A stretch of 7,622 nt of DNA from NCBI GenBank assembly GCA_964539415.1, contig CAZIID010000028.1, positions 1 to 7,622 of the forward strand, in the 5' to 3' direction. The position numbers were made by a program, and so were the translations under genes. How positions within the stretch are numbered: the first letter of the stretch is position 1; each line of letters opens with the position of its first letter. The notes below the pieces were generated by a model that ran no database searches, was not told where the DNA came from, and saw only the letters and a list, made by a program, of their open reading frames with translations. The DNA is from CAYQFQ01 sp964539415 (GTDB lineage Bacteria; Patescibacteriota; Minisyncoccia; Phycocordibacterales; GWA1-40-21). Below, one piece after another: positions 1-5,082 of this stretch.

Positions 1-1
1 C

Positions 2-448
2 TTTAAATGGAACACTCTTGAATATAAAGAAAAAAACAGGAGCGTAGACTGGTATTGGGCAGTCGGTATAATCACAATAGCTATTGTAGTTATTGCAATT
101 TTTCTTCAAAACTTTCTTTTTGCTGTATTAATCCTCATTTCTGTAGGAACACTCATGATGTTTGCTATAAGATCTCCAAAAGTAATGGAATGCACTGTTA
201 ATGAACGAGGTATTATTTTAGAAAAATATCTTCACCCTTATTCAGAACTAGAAGCTTTCTGGATTAGTAATTCCGAATCTGAACCAAAATTAATATTGAA
301 ATCCAAAAAGCAGATTATGCCTCTAACCATTATAAGTATTGAAGAAGTAGATCCATCTGAATTGAGAGTCTATATGCTAAATTTTCTTGATGAGAAAGAA
401 ATGGAAGAACCTCTTCCACATAAGATTATGGATTTTCTTGGGTTCTAG
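2..448 (+). CDS. Conserved two-helix membrane protein, 5' end cut by window edge
   Basis: The frame is open from base 2 to a TAG stop, giving 148 visible residues; the true start lies left of the window. The internal ATG pair near 152-157 is not the start, because good coding sequence runs upstream of it. Visible residues 1-16 are polar (WNTLEYKEKNRSVDW). Two hydrophobic segments follow at about 18-35 and 37-56, joined by a very short turn. A soluble domain of about 90 residues comes next, with short beta-like stretches (ERGIILEKYLHPYSELEAFWI, then KLILKSKKQIMPLTII) and an acidic C-terminal helix. From memory this architecture matches an uncharacterised family common in Patescibacteria, possibly PH-like in its soluble part. 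I infer a soluble domain at the membrane surface; no catalytic motif is visible and the function is unknown. Confidence 0.85.
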   Translation, partial: FKWNTLEYKEKNRSVDWYWAVGIITIAIVVIAIFLQNFLFAVLILISVGTLMMFAIRSPKVMECTVNERGIILEKYLHPYSELEAFWISNSESEPKLILKSKKQIMPLTIISIEEVDPSELRVYMLNFLDEKEMEEPLPHKIMDFLGF

Positions 449-526
449 TTTTTTCCAAACAATTTAAATATGATTTTTAGACTGGGATGATTTAGTTAAA
501 TATGTTAATGTCTCTAACATATTACT
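449..526. promoter_or_regulatory. Spacer before the tRNA, with a 9-bp hairpin
   Basis: This short AT-rich spacer holds a perfect inverted repeat, 499-507 against 515-523, with a 7-nt loop, ending 3 bp before the tRNA. TAACAT at 515-520 sits where a -10 box would give a transcript starting at or near the mature tRNA 5' end, but the matching -35 (TTAGTT, 492-497) is poor. The promoter reading is weak; the palindrome itself is certain. Confidence 0.35.
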
Positions 527-598
527 GCCTCCATCGTTCAATGGATAGGACAAACCCTTGCGAAGGGCTAGATGTAGGTTCGATTCCTACTGGAGGCA
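527..598 (+). tRNA. tRNA-Arg, anticodon GCG
   Basis: A full cloverleaf can be folded by hand. The acceptor stem is GCCTCCA (527-533) with TGGAGGC (591-597), and the discriminator is A598. The D-stem is GTTC/GGAC around an AATGGATA loop. The anticodon arm is AACCC-TTGCGAA-GGGCT with anticodon GCG at 560-562. The T-arm is GTAGG-TTCGATT-CCTAC. The D-loop and the GGGCTA...GGTTCGATTCC stretch resemble bacterial tRNA-Arg. GCG would read CGC and CGU directly; many bacteria instead use ACG edited to inosine. One A-C mismatch lies in the anticodon stem (second pair). The 3' CCA is not encoded (the sequence continues CAA), so it must be added after transcription. Confidence 0.95.
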
Positions 599-648
599 CA
601 AATAAAAAATCACCCCTTAAATTAGGTGATTTTTTATTTGTGCCTCCA
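591..648. repeat. 24-bp perfect inverted repeat running from the tRNA acceptor stem through its terminator
   Basis: Bases 591-614 (3' acceptor strand of the tRNA plus trailer) are the exact reverse complement of 625-648, around the 10-nt loop at 615-624. The inner part (AATCACC/GGTGATT followed by TTTTATTT) is a good intrinsic terminator for the tRNA. The outer part is a second, inverted copy of TGCCTCCA, which a terminator does not need. Confidence 0.85.
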
Positions 649-686
649 GAACGAGCAAAAGTATTTGCTCGTGGTAGGAATCGAAC
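649..686 (-). repeat. Inverted T-arm fragment of the tRNA, split off by a 25-nt hairpin insertion
   Basis: GTAGGAATCGAAC at 674-686 is the exact reverse complement of T-arm bases 578-590. In the tRNA the T-arm abuts the acceptor strand. In the mirrored copy they are separated by 649-673, which holds a perfect 9-bp stem (651-659 with 664-672) and a 4-nt loop. No mirrored D-arm or anticodon arm follows, so this is a 3' fragment and not a second tRNA. Confidence 0.7.
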
Positions 687-801
687 GGTTTAATATATTG
701 CGAGTAGCAACGAGCAATATTAAACCGCGTTTCGACTGAGGTGAGCGACGGCGAGCCGCAGGAAGAAAAGATATGCGAAGCGGTCCTACCGAGAGGACAA
801 T
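687..801. other. G+C-richer intergenic stretch with hairpins, no credible gene
   Basis: An 11-bp stem CGGTTTAATAT/ATATTAAACCG encloses a segment holding AACGAGCAA (709-717), a direct repeat of 650-658. A G+C-rich segment (GAGCGACGGCGAGCCG and onward) follows, and then a short hairpin, GTCCT/AGGAC, just before the promoter. Open frames here are short and built from these repeats. It looks like a composite of intergenic repeats or a decayed insertion next to the tRNA. Confidence 0.45.
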
Positions 802-830
802 TTGACAATATTTATTATTAGGTGTATAAT
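802..830 (+). promoter_or_regulatory. Consensus sigma-70-type promoter
   Basis: Perfect TTGACA at 802-807, a 17-bp spacer, and perfect TATAAT at 825-830. Transcription should begin near 837, giving an untranslated leader of about 60 nt for the gene starting at 899. The leader can form a stem (CAGA...GAAG with CTTC.TCTG). The -10 and start region TATAATAGTAATAGA recurs on the other strand before the gene at 7449. Confidence 0.85.
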
Positions 831-898
831 AGTAATAGAAGGGTCAGATTGTAGAAGTGTCAAAGCTTCGTCTGGTTCTGTAGAAAAGGAGGAGTCCT

Positions 899-1156
899 AT
901 GGATTCCAAGAGACAGGCAGAGGTGTTCAGGGCGTTCATGAAAGATCATTTAAGAGAGGGCGGTTTACGATTCAATCGTAATGACATCCTCCGCGGGCTT
1001 GGCCAAGAAGAAAAAGATTTCAATTCTCGGCACAAACTCAGTTCCCCACTGACCAAGGTTGAGTTTCTTGAACTCTATATCGAACTCATGCGTGAGCTCG
1101 TCGCCGAGCACTTCGCGATGATTGAGAATAAAATCACCGAAGTGAGCAAGAAGTAG
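899..1156 (+). CDS. Unrecognised 85-residue soluble protein
   Basis: I do not recognise this family. The start is well supported: AAAGGAGGAG lies at 885-894 with a 6-nt gap from AGGAGG to ATG, about 60 nt after a consensus promoter. The product is highly charged and predicted mostly helical, with no signal peptide, membrane segment or cysteine. It has an N-terminal helix (about 2-18), a basic middle with a glycine turn (REGGLRFNRNDILRGLG), a polar loop around 43-50, and a long C-terminal helix (about 52-82) rich in Glu, Leu and Met. Codon choice is visibly G+C-richer than in ruvA or murE (CTC, GTC, GCC and CGC are frequent). It stands alone, with its own promoter and terminator. Nucleic-acid binding would be a guess; none is claimed. 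Confidence 0.75.
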   Translation: MDSKRQAEVFRAFMKDHLREGGLRFNRNDILRGLGQEEKDFNSRHKLSSPLTKVEFLELYIELMRELVAEHFAMIENKITEVSKK

Positions 1157-1279
1157 TTACTCCACAGCGAAAAAAGAACAGGTGTGAACCTTCGGGTTCC
1201 ATAAAAGGGTAATTGTTTCTCCCGTATTAGTACGGCTTGAAACAGAATAAGAACCTAGCCTCTCTTTTTTTGCACAACC
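1157..1279 (+). ncRNA. Structured 3' untranslated region, possibly a small RNA
   Basis: Two clear stem-loops lie between the 85-residue gene and its terminator. The first is GAACC-TTCG-GGTTC (1186-1199), a highly stable UUCG tetraloop hairpin with no U-run after it. The second is a two-tier stem: TGTTTC (1214-1219) with GAAACA (1239-1244), enclosing CCGTA-TTAG-TACGG (1222-1235). No convincing open frame or internal promoter is seen. It may only be a 3' UTR. It does not match 4.5S, 6S, tmRNA or RNase P RNA as I know them. Confidence 0.35.
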
Positions 1280-1312
1280 ACCCCCGCGCTTTTAGCCGGG
1301 GGTTTTATTTTA
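1280..1312 (+). terminator. Intrinsic terminator of the 85-residue gene
   Basis: A 7-bp G+C-rich stem, ACCCCCG (1280-1286) with CGGGGGT (1297-1303), is followed by TTTATTTTAT. It ends the transcript from the promoter at 802-830. Confidence 0.85.
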
Positions 1313-1314
1313 TA

Positions 1315-1340
1315 AAAAAACACCCTTTCGGGTGTTTTTT
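1315..1340 (-). terminator. Terminator of rpsT, usable in both directions
   Basis: A perfect 11-bp stem, AAAAAACACCC (1315-1325) with GGGTGTTTTTT (1330-1340), and loop TTTC. It starts 3 bp beyond the rpsT stop. Its symmetrical A/T flanks let it work for the rightward transcript too, as a backup to the hairpin at 1280. Confidence 0.85.
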
Positions 1341-1343
1341 AAG

Positions 1344-1616
1344 CTACTTAATTTTTGATGCTTTATTTACAAATATCGTTAATCTTGATTTCTTTCTTGA
1401 AGCAGTGTTCTTCTTTAAAATATCTGTTTTACAAGCTTTGTCTATTGCTTTGTAAGCAAGAGGAAGTTCTTTTATCGCTTCCTTTATTTTGTTTTCTTTA
1501 ACTAACTTCTTTATTTTCTTTATCTCTTCTTCGTAAGCAGATTTGCTTCTTATATTAAATACTCTCTTTCTGAGTGATACTCTGAGAGCTTTTTTTGCTG
1601 ATGATGTTATTGGCAT
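1344..1616 (-). CDS. rpsT: 30S ribosomal protein S20
   Basis: Ninety residues, the usual S20 length (about 85-95). The N-terminus MPITSSAKKALRVSLRKRV matches the basic S20 start (family pattern: SAKKR.R.). The C-terminal KKNTASRKKSRLT (about 69-80) is the family signature (family pattern HKN.AARKKSRL). The whole chain is lysine-rich and helical, as expected for a protein binding 16S rRNA during early 30S assembly. No good SD lies before the ATG; the upstream bases are almost all A and T. It diverges from ruvA and ends at its own terminator. The leader can fold a short hairpin (1650-1672). S20 is autoregulated in E. coli, but nothing here shows that directly. Confidence 0.95.
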   Translation of the reverse strand: MPITSSAKKALRVSLRKRVFNIRSKSAYEEEIKKIKKLVKENKIKEAIKELPLAYKAIDKACKTDILKKNTASRKKSRLTIFVNKASKIK

Positions 1617-1814
1617 AATTATTTATTAAATCTTTTTTAATCTTTTATCGAGACACGATTACTTGATGTCCCAAAACAATAACATATTTCGGTTAGATAA
1701 TCAAATTTTTCTCTATCCTCCCTGTGATGGTAAGAATCTAGAAAAATCATGTCCTGGATTCCCGCCTTCGCGGGAATGACAACTTGAGGAATATTTTATG
1801 ATAGAATACTAAAT
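1617..1814. promoter_or_regulatory. Divergent spacer between rpsT and ruvA
   Basis: There is no gene in these 198 bp. On the rpsT side, 1650-1672 can form a stem of about 7 bp with one bulge in the rpsT leader. On the ruvA side a -10-like TAGAAT (1802-1807) ends 7 nt before the ruvA ATG, implying a leaderless mRNA. No convincing -35 is spaced correctly: ATGACA (1776-1781) is 20 bp away and TTGAGG (1784-1789) is 12 bp away. A palindromic repeat occupies the middle. Confidence 0.45.
1754..1782. repeat. Palindromic intergenic repeat, core ATTCCCGC-CTTC-GCGGGAAT
   Basis: A perfect 8-bp stem (1758-1765 with 1770-1777) and 4-nt loop, flanked by CTGG and GACA. Sequences of the type GGATTCCCGC...GCGGGAATGACA are dispersed in many bacterial genomes; the Neisseria dRS3 repeat has the same ATTCCC...GGGAAT design. 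A degenerate relative lies at 5702-5726 in this window. Confidence 0.7.
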
Positions 1815-2390
1815 ATGATATCAAGAATAGAAGGCACAATAATAGACAAAACAGACAAATTCCTAGTAGTAAACGTCGGAGGTATTGGTTTTAAGGTTTA
1901 TTCTACTGCTGATCTGATACAATCCTGCGGTGAAATCGGGGTAACGACTTCTATCCATACTCATCTTGTTGTTAGAGAAGACGCCTTAGATCTATATGGT
2001 TTTTCCACAAAAGATGAAATGCTGTTTTTTGAAAAACTTATTTCGATTTCCGGTATTGGACCAAAAACTGCCATAAACATACTTTCAATTACTACAGTTT
2101 CTACAATCAAAAGAGCAATCTCAACAGGAGACATAAGCCACTTAGTAAAAGTCTCAGGTATCGGCAAGAAAATAGCAGATAAAATAGTTCTAGAATTAAA
2201 AGGAAAAGTATTCTCTGAAGAAAACGACAGTATCTCAAATATAAAAGAAGAAATTGATGCAGTTGAAACACTCAAAGCTCTCGGATATTCACAAAAAGAA
2301 GCAAGAGAAGCTCTACAAGAAATAGATAAAAATATTACAAGTGTAAGTGACAGAGTTAAAGCGACACTTAAAATTCTCGGGAAAAAGTAA
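1815..2390 (+). CDS. ruvA: Holliday junction branch migration protein RuvA
   Basis: RuvA binds four-way DNA junctions as a tetramer and loads the RuvB helicase for branch migration before RuvC cleavage. At 191 residues it is close to E. coli RuvA (203). The N-terminal OB-fold domain (about 1-63) starts MISRIEGTI and ends with the typical LVVREDALDLYGF (51-63). Two helix-hairpin-helix motifs follow: LISISGIGPKTAINIL (75-90) and LVKVSGIGKKIADKIV (110-125). A short linker leads to the C-terminal RuvB-contacting domain (about 147-191, VETLKALGYSQKEAREAL). The ATG at 1815 is the only sensible start and lies 7 nt after a -10-like hexamer with no SD. ruvB and ruvC are not in the window. No terminator follows; the next gene's stop is 2 bp away on the other strand. 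Confidence 0.97.
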   Translation: MISRIEGTIIDKTDKFLVVNVGGIGFKVYSTADLIQSCGEIGVTTSIHTHLVVREDALDLYGFSTKDEMLFFEKLISISGIGPKTAINILSITTVSTIKRAISTGDISHLVKVSGIGKKIADKIVLELKGKVFSEENDSISNIKEEIDAVETLKALGYSQKEAREALQEIDKNITSVSDRVKATLKILGKK

Positions 2391-2392
2391 AA

Positions 2393-2575
2393 TCACCAAT
2401 TACGAAAAGTTGTTGCTGATTGATCTCCTACAATAATAGTAGTTCTATATGTTTTAGGTGCTGAGTTGTTGTCGTAAGAAGCGTATGGTGTTTTTCCTGA
2501 AACGAGATTATATACACTAATTATAACCACAACAATAACTATCCATTTTACAAATTCTTGAAAACCTTCTGACAT
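2393..2575 (-). CDS. Small membrane protein with one transmembrane helix, 60 aa
   Basis: I do not recognise this protein. From the ATG at 2575 it has a short acidic/amphipathic N-terminus (MSEGFQEF), one hydrophobic helix at about 8-25 (FVKWIVIVVVIISVYNLV), and a polar tail of about 35 residues rich in Ser, Thr, Asn and Tyr (YASYDNNSAPKTYRTT). No Cys or catalytic motif is present. An upstream TTG in frame lies inside a hairpin repeat and is not a likely start. The gene is 70 bp downstream of mutM on the same strand, with only a weak terminator between, so co-transcription is possible. It ends in TGA, 2 bp from the convergent ruvA stop. SD support is poor (AAGG about 13 nt away), so whether it is expressed is uncertain. 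Confidence 0.5.
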   Translation of the reverse strand: MSEGFQEFVKWIVIVVVIISVYNLVSGKTPYASYDNNSAPKTYRTTIIVGDQSATTFRNW

Positions 2576-2592
2576 TTTTATATTTTTACCTT

Positions 2593-2629
2593 GTAAAACA
2601 CCTGCTAAAAGCAGGTCCCGCAAAGCAGG
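2593..2629 (-). terminator. Weak hairpin terminator after mutM, with a duplicated AAAGCAGG
   Basis: A 6-bp stem, ACCTGC (2600-2605) with GCAGGT (2611-2616). Read leftward it is followed by only GTTTTAC, so termination is probably partial. AAAGCAGG occurs twice, at 2608-2615 and 2622-2629. Confidence 0.4.
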
Positions 2630-2645
2630 AATTTAACAGGGTGAA

Positions 2646-3560
2646 TTATTTACTACCTAATAATTTCTGATGACAGTTACAAAAGTGTGCACTTCTACCT
2701 CCAACAATTTTCCTCTCTATCATTCCCTTGCACCCCTTCATCTGACATCTTTCTCCTTTTCTTCTATATACTTTATGAAAATCTTGGAACCTTCCTTTTT
2801 CTCCATTTGGATTCCTATAATCTGACATTGAATCACCTCCAAGCTTAATTGATTTCTGAAGCACTAATTTTATATTGTTATAGATTTTTTTCAACTTGAC
2901 GTCATCTATATTTTTCACTATTTCTTCAGGGTTGACTGAAGACATCCATAGAACTTCATCTGAATAAATATTACCAATACCGGAAATCACTGTTTGATCC
3001 ATTAAAACATTTTTTATTCTCCCAGTTGGCTTTTTTAATATAGCATTCACAAAAACTTTATAAGAAAAAGCATTATCCAAAGGTTCTGGACCAAGCTCAC
3101 TTATTCCACTTTTTTCTTGTGAAAGCGTGTCAAAAATAATGACTTTAGCAAATTTTCTTGTATCCGAAAGTACCATATGATTGCCATTAGAAAAAGAAAA
3201 CACCAAGTGTATGAAACGATTGTATGGGTCTTTAAGCGGACCATCTGCTATGGGTGACCATTTTTTATTTATATATTCATACTTTCCATACATAAGATGC
3301 CCTGTCATTTTCATATGAACTAAAATTGTCTTACCTTCTGAAACATCTATCAAAACATTCTTTGCTCTTCTTCTCACTCCTAAAACTTCTTTACCTAATA
3401 ATTCTTTTTTAAAAAACAAAAAGTATTTTGGATCTTTAATATTTTCCTTACCTTTATTAAATAGAGAATTGTAATCAGACCATACATCTGTAATGTAGAG
3501 TCCTTTTATTTTTTGATTAAGAATATTTGCAGTTGTTTGTACTTCTGGTAATTCCGGCAT
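2646..3560 (-). CDS. mutM: Formamidopyrimidine-DNA glycosylase (MutM/Fpg), long form with altered zinc finger
   Basis: This enzyme removes oxidised purines such as 8-oxoguanine and nicks the DNA by beta,delta-elimination. The catalytic N-terminus PELPEV is intact: Pro2 is the nucleophile after Met removal, with Glu3 beside it. Lys67 (RRRAKN) corresponds to E. coli Lys57. The probable lesion-gap residues are Met85 (KMTGHL), Arg135 and Phe137 (DTRKF). The helix-two-turn-helix is around 182-206 with GIGNIYSDE (194-202). The C-terminal zinc finger starts at VYRRKGERC. It is atypical: Cys272-x4-Cys277, Arg289, then Cys294-Asn-Cys296-His297, where E. coli has Cx2C and Cx2C. At 304 residues it exceeds E. 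coli Fpg (269), with extra sequence at about 30-60 and 91-113. The promoter is unclear. Confidence 0.95.
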   Translation of the reverse strand: MPELPEVQTTANILNQKIKGLYITDVWSDYNSLFNKGKENIKDPKYFLFFKKELLGKEVLGVRRRAKNVLIDVSEGKTILVHMKMTGHLMYGKYEYINKKWSPIADGPLKDPYNRFIHLVFSFSNGNHMVLSDTRKFAKVIIFDTLSQEKSGISELGPEPLDNAFSYKVFVNAILKKPTGRIKNVLMDQTVISGIGNIYSDEVLWMSSVNPEEIVKNIDDVKLKKIYNNIKLVLQKSIKLGGDSMSDYRNPNGEKGRFQDFHKVYRRKGERCQMKGCKGMIERKIVGGRSAHFCNCHQKLLGSK

Positions 3561-3603
3561 GGTTGATTTTCTTAATGAGCCTTGCGAATTTTGAAAATCG
3601 CCG

Positions 3604-3644
3604 CCCCGTGAAATGTCTATTCTTATAGACCTATTTCACTGGGG
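3604..3644. repeat. Long bulged hairpin upstream of mutM
   Basis: A 17-bp stem in three perfect blocks: CCCC/GGGG, GTGAAAT/ATTTCAC and GTCTAT/ATAGAC. The loop is TCTT and there are two one-sided bulges (C3631-T3632 and T3640). It sits 44-84 bp upstream of the mutM ATG and has no U-run for termination. It could be a structured mutM leader, an operator or an insertion footprint. No clear mutM promoter is seen between it and the ATG. Confidence 0.6.
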
Positions 3645-3695
3645 TGCACTTTCAAATCACAAGCTCAATTCTTGTAGTCTATACAATATATTCAA

Positions 3696-3740
3696 AAAGA
3701 AAAGGGGTGGTTTTGCTTCGCAAAACCACCCCTTTTCTTT
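3696..3740 (-). terminator. Terminator of murE with a 21-bp perfect stem
   Basis: Bases 3696-3716 pair perfectly with 3720-3740 around a 3-nt TTC loop. The stem core is GGGGTGGTTTTGC, with A-rich and T-rich outer ends. It lies 6 bp past the murE stop and is symmetrical enough to act in both directions. Confidence 0.9.
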
Positions 3741-3746
3741 AAGATA

Positions 3747-5045
3747 TTACGACCTAATACTTTTCTCCAATTCTTCTCTAGCCACTTCTGCATCACTCCA
3801 CTTTTCTTTTTGTCCGTTAGCTCTCATTATATATGGATCTGTCCCCTTACCAGTAATGAGTACAGAAACTTTTTGAGGAATAACTCTTACAATGTCTTGA
3901 GCCTTCTTTATTGCAAGTGCTATAGCCTCTCTCCTATCCATAACAATCTCCGGTTTCTTTTTTGTCATTTCACAAACCATATCTTCAACTATTTCTCTCG
4001 GATTATCATCATAAGGATCTTCGTCTGTAAGAATTATTTCATCACAATATTTTTCAGCAATTAACGCCATTTCTTTTCTCTTCCATTTATCTCTACCTCC
4101 TCCACAGTTTCCCAATACACATATTTTTTTACTATCTTTAAAGGCAGTATACAAAGCTTCAAGAGAATCCGGTGTATGAGCGTAGTCAACAACAACATCA
4201 AAACCTTGTTTATTTGGAGCTTCAATTATTATTTTTTGAACTCTACCTTTTATTTCATCGAGCCTTTCTATACCCTTCTGACAAATTTCTAAGCCAATTT
4301 TTTGTGTTTCAGCAAACTTAATTGCCCCAAGCATATTATAAATATTAAACTTTCCAATTAATTTACTTTTAAAAGAAGTATTTTTATAAGAAAAACTTAC
4401 TCCTGTGTCGCTTAAAGAAACATCTGAAGTCTCTGAAAAAGAATATGAAATATTTTTATCAACTTTTATATCCAAAAACTTTTGTCCTTCCAAGTCATCA
4501 ATGTTTGAGATAATTATTTTTTCCTTTTTACAAGAATTTTGTAATGCTCGTGCAATATTTAATTTAGCTTCTCTGTATTGTTCAAATCCACCGTGAGATT
4601 CTATATGCTCTGGAGCAAGGTTCGTAAAGATGAGGGCATCCAAATCAATAAATTTATGTCTGTATTGTTTTGAAGCTTCAGAAGAAATCTCAATCACAGC
4701 ATAATCACACTTCGCATTTACGGCATTTCTTAAAAACTTCTGAATGAAAAATCTTCCAGGCATTGTCATCTTAAAAAGATTTGGTTTTGAATCGTCCCCT
4801 ATTTTAAAGCGTAGTGTTCCAGCAAGAGCTGTCTTAAAACCAGCAGTTTCTAAAATAGAATTCACAAACTCGACAGTAGATGTCTTCCCTTTCGTTCCCG
4901 TTACAGCAACAACCTTTATTTTTTTTGAAGGAAATCTATAAATAACAGCCCCAAAAAAAGCTAAAGAATAGTGATATATGGGCTGAACAAAAGAAAAGAG
5001 TCCTTTCGGTATAAGTTTTTTTATAAAACGAAGTATTTTTTCCAT
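3747..5045 (-). CDS. murE: MurE-like UDP-MurNAc-tripeptide synthetase lacking the N-terminal domain
   Basis: Mur ligases join amino acids to the UDP-MurNAc peptide using ATP; MurE adds residue three of the peptidoglycan stem. At 432 residues it is shorter than E. coli MurE (495). Most of the UDP-MurNAc-binding N-terminal domain is replaced by a short basic and hydrophobic leader (1-40, possible amphipathic or membrane-associated helix). The central ATPase domain has the P-loop VTGTKGKTST (48-57) and YREAKLNIAR (157-166), where Lys161 fits the carbamylated lysine. The C-terminal domain has VDYAHTPDSL (286-295), GNCGGGRDKWKR (312-323), DNPR (347-350) and GKGTD (399-403). DNPR is the meso-diaminopimelate signature, although Asp403 replaces the usual Glu of GKGxE. 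TTGAAT-N16-TATTAT ends 6 nt before ATG, implying a leaderless mRNA. Confidence 0.9.
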   Translation of the reverse strand: MEKILRFIKKLIPKGLFSFVQPIYHYSLAFFGAVIYRFPSKKIKVVAVTGTKGKTSTVEFVNSILETAGFKTALAGTLRFKIGDDSKPNLFKMTMPGRFFIQKFLRNAVNAKCDYAVIEISSEASKQYRHKFIDLDALIFTNLAPEHIESHGGFEQYREAKLNIARALQNSCKKEKIIISNIDDLEGQKFLDIKVDKNISYSFSETSDVSLSDTGVSFSYKNTSFKSKLIGKFNIYNMLGAIKFAETQKIGLEICQKGIERLDEIKGRVQKIIIEAPNKQGFDVVVDYAHTPDSLEALYTAFKDSKKICVLGNCGGGRDKWKRKEMALIAEKYCDEIILTDEDPYDDNPREIVEDMVCEMTKKKPEIVMDRREAIALAIKKAQDIVRVIPQKVSVLITGKGTDPYIMRANGQKEKWSDAEVAREELEKSIRS

Positions 5046-5051
5046 AACCTT

Positions 5052-5079
5052 ATAATATAATGATATTGAAATTATTCAA
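5052..5079 (-). promoter_or_regulatory. Probable promoter of murE
   Basis: Read leftward: TTGAAT (5074-5079), a 16-bp spacer, then TATTAT (5052-5057) ending 6 nt before the murE ATG. The start of transcription would fall at or beside the ATG. It lies in the 37-bp gap after the methyltransferase gene, so murE may have its own transcript as well as readthrough. Confidence 0.5.
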
Positions 5080-5082
5080 AAT

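Noticed and set aside
591..686. Integrase attachment site at the tRNA 3' end
   Set aside because: The copy is inverted, lies within 100 bp and has no integrase nearby; att sites from integration are direct repeats flanking an island.
502..693. Open frame of 63 codons over the tRNA
   Set aside because: It runs straight through the tRNA-Arg, its terminator and the mirrored fragment, so it cannot be a gene.
640..800. A second tRNA on the minus strand
   Set aside because: Only the T-arm and 3' acceptor strand are mirrored, with an insertion between; there is no 5' acceptor strand, D-arm or anticodon arm.
617..808. Leftward open frame of 63 codons beside the tRNA
   Set aside because: It is made of the mirrored tRNA arms, hairpins and repeats, ends in the terminator and has no SD.
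1237..1455. Rightward open frame over the terminators and rpsT
   Set aside because: It crosses two terminators and lies antisense to the clear S20 gene.
1961..2275. Leftward open frame inside ruvA
   Set aside because: It is the antisense shadow of RuvA, whose domains and motifs are complete.
3613..3876. Rightward open frame at the murE end
   Set aside because: It begins in a hairpin, passes through the 21-bp terminator stem and runs antisense to murE.
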